64,000 bases of DNA from Symsagittifera roscoffensis (lineage: Eukaryota > Xenacoelomorpha > Acoela > Convolutidae), in the NCBI RefSeq assembly GCF_963678635.1, contig NC_087067.1:56207964-56271963 (forward strand), given 5' to 3'. Position numbers and translations under genes: made by a program. This document shows positions 57,125 through 64,000 of the stretch, piece after piece. The notes beneath the pieces are model-generated. The model was not told the DNA's origin. It worked only from the letters and a program-made list of their open reading frames with translations, and did no database searches. How positions within the stretch are numbered: the first letter of the stretch is position 1; each line of letters starts with the position of its first letter.

Positions 57125-57135
57125 TAAAAACACTA

Positions 57136-58035
57136 TGTACTTCGCCTACTTAAGTCAAATATGAGGTTGAAGAAAAATAGGCCGTATAATCATTGGCTCA
57201 AGAGTCAGAGACACTATCTCTTGTGTTTTTCTACCTCGAATGGTCGGCGCCACTTCGGTTCACTTGCGACATGAGACTAAAACCCTCGTTACAGCTTAAA
57301 GGAAACTACCAAAATATCTCGCCACTCTAGAAAATAAGAACGTCCCCATACTTAGGTCTCAAAATACCCAAAATACGCAAACGCCGTTAAAAACAGGGTC
57401 GGAACACTCCGTACAGCTTTTTTTTATTAGACAGTGGAACTTTGATCCAGTTCAGATGGATCAACCTATGTTTCTCCTTACCTCAACATAACAGTTACAA
57501 AACACACTCAAGAAAATTAAATTGGGTACTCATATACCTGCACACTCGAGAATTGGAGTAACTAATTTAACTAGCGACTCTAGAATTAATGTAATCGAAT
57601 ATAACTTGAGAAGTTTGCTATCAAGGAATTCCAATAAGGAAATGAGTTTTGACTTGAGAATAAACTTTATGGGGCTGAACCATTGGGAGAGTTCGGCTGT
57701 CCACCTTTCCACCAAAGGTTCACTCTGGTTCACTTCTAATCAGTATGTTCTTCTCTCGTGATCGTTCTGTCTCCTATTTCAGGATAAGACAGCTCTACTC
57801 TCTTGTGATTTTTATGTCTGAAAATTGCGAATAGCAATTTCACGCTGCTTTTTTGACTATTTTCCCGCGATTGTAGTTCGGTTGTTTTGATCTTATTTTT
57901 CTGAGATTTTCAGTTGTCGCGAGAATGTTGAGCATGACATGTTCAAATCGAATTTTTGAAAAATTTCATTTCACCCCAAAATTACGTTGTTCGTATTGCT
58001 CAAGGTCAAACTTACAAATATGACCGAGTGGCACA
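57136..58035 (-). repeat. LTR D (5' LTR of element 2)
   Basis: 900 bp, from TGTGCCACTC at 58035 to GTACA at 57136 in element sense, collinear with A, B and C. The outer flank ATAGGGTTGAG continues the 168-bp satellite exactly where the flank of LTR A (ACTATA) leaves off, with overlap of ATA. Confidence 0.85.
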
Positions 58036-58203
58036 ATAGGGTTGAGAAATTCAAGTTCGGTTGGGTTTTTTTTTCTAGGTTTTTTGAAAAAAATTTAAAA
58101 AATTCATAAAAGCGCCATATCTCGAACAATCTCAGGATTTGAGCAGTCATACTTGAACGCCAGATTTGCAACCCCTAAATGTACTTAACAGCACCCTACT
58201 ATA
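58036..58203. repeat. Single 168-bp satellite monomer
   Basis: Shares GGGTTGAGAAATTCAAGTTC, GAGCAGTCATACTTG, CCAGATTTGCAAC and CAGCACCCTACTATA with the array at 10850-12616. It marks the right border of the 45 kb composite insertion. Confidence 0.88.
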
Positions 58204-58675
58204 TAGAAATTTAGAGAACGTACGTATAAATAAAATTCTCAAATCTTGCAATTTTTTTGGCCTTTCAACAGACTTAAACATGAACCAAATGAAATTTCTT
58301 GAGCATTTTAACCGATGGTATAGCTTAAACGTGCAAAAATATCTTTTCATTAAATACCCAAAAAATTGAAAAACCTAAACATGCAAAAATGGGGACTTCT
58401 TAAACACGTCAACATAGGGACATCTTAAACATGTGTCACATGAAACGCCAATTAAATATTAGATTACGCAATCATTAATAACGTTTTCCGGTAAATTTCT
58501 GACATTTTTTAGCGTTTTTGTTCTATCATGGTTATAAAATTTCGATTTGGGAATATTTTTGAAACAGACATGTCAGTTTTTTTAACTTTCAGCCATTTTT
58601 TACATGGACTATAATTCTAGTGTTAATTCCCGGCTCCTAATTCATCGCGTGTACTGATTCTCGGCTTCTCCCCCA
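58204..58675. other. Non-coding, no recognised feature
   Basis: AT-rich. A loose ~30-bp repetition of TTAAACACGTCAACATAGGG and CATCTTAAACATGTGTCAC is seen near 58395-58440. Short frames on both strands show no domain. Confidence 0.45.
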
Positions 58676-59064
58676 TGTAATATTCGCCCGGAAGTACATA
58701 TTGACGGAAAAAACAGCTAAGCTATAAAACGACTGGCTAGCATCTAAACACAGCTCTACATGCTTTTAATCGTCTCTGCCAAAGCCAGTTCTTTTGGTGG
58801 TTTTCCTAAAATGTTACTGTTTCCTGCTGCGATCAGAACCCTCAAATTAACTCAGTTGCATGCAAAATAGTCAGCTCATGGCTGGGTCTCAGTATCCCCA
58901 GACCACGAGGTCACTCCTAAAACACGGCTACTACTACTTTTTTTGTTACTATTGTTTTTATTCAGTAGATAAAAATCATCATCTCCATTGTAGATGGATC
59001 AACCCTTTCCCTCAACTCCTAGCTTCTCATTATCTGGAAATAAATCTAAATGTTAATTCAATTA
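58676..59064 (-). repeat. Partial second copy of LTR3, tandem
   Basis: 389 bp beginning (plus sense) TGTAATATTCGCCCGGAAGT, a direct repeat of 59065-59460 with moderate divergence. It carries the same CATGGCTGGGTCTCAGT and GACCACGAGGTCACTCCTAA landmarks. Confidence 0.8.
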
Positions 59065-59969
59065 TGTAATATTTGCCCGGAAGTACATATCGACGGAAAA
59101 AAACCTAGGTTGTAAAACGACTAGCCCGCGTCTAACTAAGCTCTACATGCTTTTCACCGTCTCTATCAAAGCCAGTTCTTTTGGTGGTCTTCTTAACATC
59201 GGGTCGACAAAAACGTTGCTGTCCTCCGGCTTCGACCAGAACGCTCATATTAACCTAATTATATGCAAAATTACTGTGCTCATGGCTGGGTCTCAGTCTC
59301 CCCAGACCACGAGGTCACTCCTAAAAACAGGTCTAGTACGATTTTTTATATTGCTATTGTTTTTGTTCAGTAGATAAAAATCATCATCACCAGCGAAGAT
59401 GGATCAACCCTTTCTCTCAACTCCTAGCTTCTCATTATCTGAAATTGAATATGGATGTTAATTGATTTCAATTCAGGACCTAACCAGGAAGCTAAAGTTA
59501 GTTTTTATCAGTTCGAATTCAGGTCTCGAGACCCCTCCGGATTCCTGAATCCGGGGAAATAGCACTCTTATTTCCCCTCCGGAAGGCTGGATTCACTGTT
59601 CCAACTCCCTTCACCGTTGGCGTGAATGGCTCTGTAACGATTGTAGCGACACAACCGTGAAAACTCGGAGCGGTCTCTGTTGATTCTCTTTTGTATTTTT
59701 CTATTTCTCGTCGTTGTTTCAACCGCAACTATCGTTGTTGTTCACTTCTTTTTCAGTTTTTTTTTCTAAAAATGGCCTTTTTGTCCTTTGTCGGAAGTGT
59801 GACGTCACAAATCGAATTTTTAGAATTTGAAAATTCCAGAATCTTCCGACCTTCACGATTCGTCTAATCGTCTAATTAACGTTGCTAATCTGCTAAACTC
59901 GCAGATCTTCCAGGTCAGCGGCTATGAATTCGAAACTTGCATTTTCGTCCATTCTGGTCGAATGTAACG
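59065..59969 (-). repeat. LTR3, 3' LTR of element 3
   Basis: About 905 bp between the terminus TTACA (59065, element sense 3' end) and the PPT. Contains GTGACGTCACA (59800-59810), a CRE-like palindrome, and a run of AACAACGATAGTTGCGG-like repeats. The 5' end reads CGTTACATTC rather than TG, so it has mutated or the border lies a few bases inside. A plus-strand copy is at 21960-22751. Confidence 0.7.
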
Positions 59970-59981
59970 TACTCCCCGGAC
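59970..59981 (-). promoter_or_regulatory. Polypurine tract of element 3
   Basis: GTCCGGGGAGTA in sense direction, identical to the tracts at 13645 and 23829. Confidence 0.7.
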
Positions 59982-60926
59982 AGCCCGGTCAATGTCCCCA
60001 TTGAATCTCGTAGTCTTCGTAAAAATGGTACAGTGCCATCGAACAGAATTTACAAAATGCACGAAATCACATATCGACTCACTGCAGAATATAAATGGCA
60101 TCATACTACGCTACTATAGCCTTCCAAATTCTTTCACTAATCTGAACTTTCGAGGATATGACTTAACATAAATCATTTTTTCTGACTTCCAATGTCAATG
60201 ACCTGATTTTAAACTTTTTCTCCTAGGTGGAACTAAAAGGTGTTAAAACTAAAAGGTGTTAGTTTGCTGGACAGTCCTGCCAACCAATAAGCTAAAATTA
60301 TCCTACTGTGCTTCTTCCCTTCGAAATTTTAGTTGTCATTGGTCTTGAATATTAAAAAAAGGAACTCTGTGGTTAGAAGGGACAATGAAATAATCTCCCT
60401 TTTCAAGAGATTACCCAAGCCTTTCATGTCACCACAAAGTGATCAGTCGTCCTAGTTGATTAAAAACAATCATGCAGGCTGGAATATTTAACTATGCTCT
60501 TCACTCAAGCCTTTAAAAATAAATAGCAAGTGTCGCTAAAGCCACTAACTGAAATCAAAATGCAAATTTATAAATGCAACAATTTCTTTAACATTTCGAA
60601 ACTCAACTAAATGTTTTCTTTCAGTTTCAATTAGAACTTGGTTGCTTTGTTTCTCATAAGAGTTTTTTCACATACAAAACAATTCTGAGTTCTAACTTCT
60701 TCTCTTTCATCACTTATTTGTTTCTTCTTTTTTTTTCGTTTAGAAGTTCTAAAACTTCTAAATTCTTCTGATTTCTTTCTTTTTGCATCTTGTTTTTCGG
60801 CCATTTGTCAATGTTCCATCTCCTCCTCCTGCGACATTGACTCTGAACTTTCAGTTTCGGTGTCTTGCAACACATCGGTAGCTATTCTGACGCTGTTTGA
60901 AGCAGTGCTCCAACACTTCTGCTCTT
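59982..60926 (-). other. 3' untranslated region of element 3
   Basis: About 0.95 kb between ORF-C and the PPT, longer than in elements 1 and 2. The part 60926-60640 still reads as a Lys/Glu-rich frame after one stop (EKKKKKQISDEREEVR with a CFVC motif), so some of it may be a degraded protein tail. The rest holds no recognised feature. Confidence 0.5.
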
Positions 60927-63900
60927 CTACTTTTTCTTACAACAAGGTAGGGGATCCACGTTAGATTCTCTGTTTCGGCAGAAACTGTTGTGGAGGCACA
61001 ACGTCACGTTTCTCTCCAAATCTTCTTTCAACGTCTCTTCTTCCTCCCTTCCCTTACATTCACTCGTCCTAGACGTTCTCTTTTCTGCGGTGGTCACTGA
61101 ATTCCGATGAGTTTAAAAAGCTCGCTTGAAAGCTTCTGCTCCAATGTCCAGCTGATACGCACTGTACACTCTGCTGTGCTTTGACATATGCTTCTTTGCA
61201 TATTCGTACAACCATGCAGTCATGTTGGCTCTAAAACATGGTATCAGTCGTCTTCTGGCCCATATCCTTTTCACCTCCGTCGGAATGTTCAAGATTTTGC
61301 ACATTGTCTCAAAAGATCTAAATCTTTTAGACAATCCAATTTCTGCAAATGTTCTCTCGTTGGCGCTTCCTGTCTTTTGTTCTCTTTCACATGAGCTTCC
61401 AGCCATTGTCTCACCATCATAACTCCCACTATCACTATCGTTATGAGCCTTGATGAGTCTGGTAAACCCATGCAGAGCAGCTCTCCACAGTCCCAGATCA
61501 ACAACAGATTACTACGCCCGGGGTACCACCATGTGTGCAGCAAGCAATTGCAGGGAAACTCATCATGTGTTGACATGATGCTCCTCCAATTACGCTTTTC
61601 CGAAGCTTCCAGTAGTGGTTCCACTTCCATCATCACTCGGTGGACTTCATCATTCTCATCTACTGTATTGTAATCCGTGACGATTGATCCTTTTTGCTTT
61701 TGTCTTTCAAAGTCACTGTAGTTCCCACTGGCGTATCCCTTGAACTTCTTTCCCAGTATCGACTCTAAATCCTCTTTAGTTCTCTCTGGAGCTGCTGAGA
61801 ACATTTTGCACAGGAACTCATAAGATTTTTCTGACATTCTAGCTAGTCTTACACATTTTGGCACTGAGAAGGCTTGATCCACGATCGTTCTCGTACTTTT
61901 CACATCCACAGCTACAAAATGCACTGGATATATGCTCTTGCACATTGGAGCTAATGTCGATCCCACCAAATATCGCGCTCCCGACGCTCTGCGATAAGTT
62001 TCACACTGTCGGATGTTCATTTCCGCTTCGATCGCTTCCTTCCACTTTCCTATGTGCTTCTGCTCAGTCTGCAAAACTCTTGGGAACACTTCTACACTGA
62101 TGGCCGTGACCATCTCATGCTTCTGTTCTAGATTCAATAGTGATTCTACAGAACCAAACTTGCTGTAGAATCCTAGTGCAGTGACTAGATTCACCTCGAT
62201 TCTTCCATAGCAATCTGCAATCAGTTCCGTTTCCGTTTTTGCCTTCATCATAATGTTCCTAAACAATATCGTTAACTGCTTGTGTTGTTTCGCCAGTGTC
62301 TTCACGCAATCCAGACCTCCACAGACGTGACCTTCTAGTCCACAGACTTCTGCCAGACAGCTACCAGGTTTGACCCAGTCCTCTAGTCCCCAGCCAGGCA
62401 ATTCTGTTTTGTCTTCTCCGTTGCTCTTTGAGGCTGTTGTCATCACGTTATAGATGATATTAGGATCACGCAGGTTACATCCTGAGCTCAGTTCCCTCTG
62501 TACGTCTTGTGTCGCACATAACAGCGAATCAGCATTAGTACTAGGACACCACGATGTTTTCATTAGTTCCCATACCAACATCAAGCTCGTTCTCAGTAGT
62601 TCATCTGAGAATCCCAATCCAAACTCTACTCGTTTGTCGGATTTTGGCACTGAAGGTGAAGCCACCTTTTCCTCCAAGACTAGTCCCAGCCTGGTCTGCT
62701 GATTAGCAGCGCTTCTTATTGTAACAATTCGCGACGTCCAGGATCTTAGCAACACTGCTTGCTCGTAAGCAAAGAAGCAATCGCGTATGTCTTTATTTAG
62801 GAAAGGGTTGTACGCTATCCCTATGACTCTGGACTTCTTTCTGATCGGTCTACAGTATTCACTGGATTTCGGCAGTGCTGCCATAGATTCCTTAGTGAGC
62901 CTCAGCCCCCTGTTTGAGAACCTCCTTATATCATCTATTTTCCTCGAACATCTCCATGTATCCACTGGCGGGCTCATTTATTGATACAGTTTCCGACACT
63001 GTCAGTCGGTTATTCTCCACTGGGACTAACTGTCCTATGACACTTCCCTTTCCGTGGTTCATGGGAGACGGTTTAAAGTATTTTATAGTACTCTCTCCAC
63101 ATTGTCTGAGTGTTTCCATTTCTAATGTTGCTCCAGTCAGAGTGCGGTCACTCCTATTGGTTTTGTAACCAGTTGATTTTATCCCTGCCATGCGAATGGG
63201 TGGCACCATCGCTACATCAGTCAACATCTTGTCTGTGCCAGGCAATTGATCATCACCCTGCCCCAAATCCATAGCTTCTTCAACTAGCTTTCTTTTCGCT
63301 GAGTTGACAGCTTTTATCGAGATTTCAGAATCCACCTCTGTCTTTCCCGCTTTCCTCAATATCTTCTTGCTGCCCAGTTTCATCTTCACTTCATTGATCT
63401 TATCAATCACCAATTTTAATCGCATCGTTCCCTTCCGGGTTCTTGACAGATATACCACTTCTCCTTTGTCTTCTTGCGGCGTCATTTTGATAGGGGAGTT
63501 TGCCTCACTATCGTCGGTGGCTGAGTCGATCAAAAACTCGCTCAATCTACATTCACACTCGTCGAGTTTGTCAAGGACCTCCCGCATTAGTGGTCGGTTG
63601 AGACCTAATTTCAAAATAGACTGGGTACCGTAGCTTTGAACTACTGCCCAGACCTCTTCCATGAAGGCTACTCTATCCATTCTACATCCCGTCCTATTTT
63701 CATGGTCTCTGTGATGCACCTCCCACTCTTCCTCGGGCAACGTTCCCAAGAAAAGTACTTTGACAGCGCCTTCTATTCTCCTTCTCCTTGGTGATTCTAT
63801 CAAGAGTCTCTGTTCGTTATCTTTAGGATTACTCGGAAAGAGTCGCTCTCCGGCGCATTCCGTTTCGTTTCCATAAAGGCCGACGGGGTTCCAGCGTGGA

Positions 63901-63959
63901 AGTCCTGTCGTCTGCTGGCTCAGTAGTTTCCAACGCATTCGCGCAGCTTTCAAAATCAC
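60927..63959 (-). pseudogene. ORF-C of element 3: large uncharacterised protein, lightly frameshifted
   Basis: Frames 63959-62931 and 62977-61289 overlap by a frameshift, and 61406-61113 continues after a second. A third shift at 61113 leads to a basic-acidic tail ending at TAG 60929-60927. Together they give more than 950 residues. Landmarks shared with element 2: EEVWAVVQSYG, GIAYNPFLNKDIRD, C-x4-C-x6-C-x4-C (CLAEVCGLEGHVCGGLDC, about 62340), VDQAFSVPKCVRLARMS, PLLEASEKRNWRSI, a hydrophobic run ITIVIVGVMMVRQW (61435-61395) and IGAEAFKRAF. The conservation of sequence and order across two elements with different LTRs argues for a selected protein. No family is recognised. The hydrophobic run is short for a membrane segment. 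The start lies beyond the window or was lost. Confidence 0.65.
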
Positions 63960-64000
63960 TGAAGAAATTGAAGTCTAGGCCAGATACTCCTCCTGTTGAT

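Larger units (their letters stand above)
22978..58035 (-). mobile_element. Element 2: giant (~35 kb) Ty3/gypsy-type LTR retrotransposon with accessory ORFs
   Basis: Minus-strand order: 5' LTR D (58035-57136), primer site (57124-57107), 14 kb leader with a higher-order minisatellite (57106-42550), gag (42542-40736), RT, RNase H, integrase (40601-36358), macro-like ORF (36443-35379), ORF-B with SGNH hydrolase (34854-31807), ORF-C region (31768-24270), 3' UTR, PPT (23840-23829) and 3' LTR C. All coding modules share one orientation and lie between two LTRs of one type. Protease and nucleocapsid are deleted at about 40739 relative to element 1. Frameshifts are common. Published giant Ty3/gypsy elements exist in some animals; I cannot tell whether this family is one of them. 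Confidence 0.7.
59065..63999 (-). mobile_element. Element 3: related giant element with a different LTR (cut by window end)
   Basis: Minus sense: ORF-C (continuing beyond 64000) to 60927, 3' UTR, PPT GTCCGGGGAGTA (59981-59970), and an LTR of the second type (59969-59065). ORF-C is clearly homologous to that of element 2 and better preserved, yet the LTR shows no similarity to LTRs A-D beyond the PPT and primer-site regions. The upstream genes are outside the window. Confidence 0.7.

Overview
This is a eukaryotic, almost certainly animal, window with very few host exons. The coding content is dominated by Ty3/gypsy-type LTR retrotransposons read on the minus strand. The only credible host signal is a set of short minus-strand exons between 2.8 and 6.0 kb encoding fibronectin type III and immunoglobulin folds with consensus splice borders and phase-1 junctions. 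This suggests a metazoan cell-surface or adhesion gene split by repeat-filled introns. I cannot place the species; an invertebrate is my guess.

Layout. 1-12.6 kb: host intron or intergenic DNA with a foldback (MITE-like) element (650-1373), three copies of a ~400 bp dispersed repeat (two in inverted orientation around the FN3 exon), small tandem duplications, a degenerate ~174 bp satellite and a 168 bp satellite (10850-12616). 12.6-58.04 kb: a 45 kb composite of retroelements sitting inside the 168 bp satellite. Element 1 (12617-21959) has LTRs at both ends, gag, protease and half of RT, then a deletion that fuses RT to the tail of a far-downstream ORF. Element 2 (22978-58035, ~35 kb) has a 14 kb leader filled with a hierarchical minisatellite array, then gag, RT, RNase H, integrase, a macro-domain-like ORF, a coiled-coil plus SGNH-hydrolase ORF (ORF-B), and a long uncharacterised ORF region (ORF-C), then the 3' LTR. 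Between them lies a plus-strand fragment of a second LTR type. 58.2-64 kb: a third element, also minus strand, with this second LTR type and a better preserved copy of ORF-C, cut by the window end.

How it fits together. The order leader-gag-pro-RT-RH-IN-macro-SGNH-ORF-C-PPT-LTR is supported by element 2 as a whole, by element 1 (whose deletion joins RT to the ORF-C tail immediately before a PPT and LTR) and by element 3 (ORF-C tail, then PPT, then LTR). The family therefore appears to be a giant LTR retrotransposon carrying at least three accessory protein modules 3' of integrase. Every copy here is damaged by frameshifts, stops or large deletions: element 2 has lost protease and nucleocapsid, and element 1 has lost everything from the RT thumb to ORF-C.

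Limits: all domain calls were made by eye. The gene structure of the host locus, LTR identities and the exact ORF-B/ORF-C reading frames need alignment.
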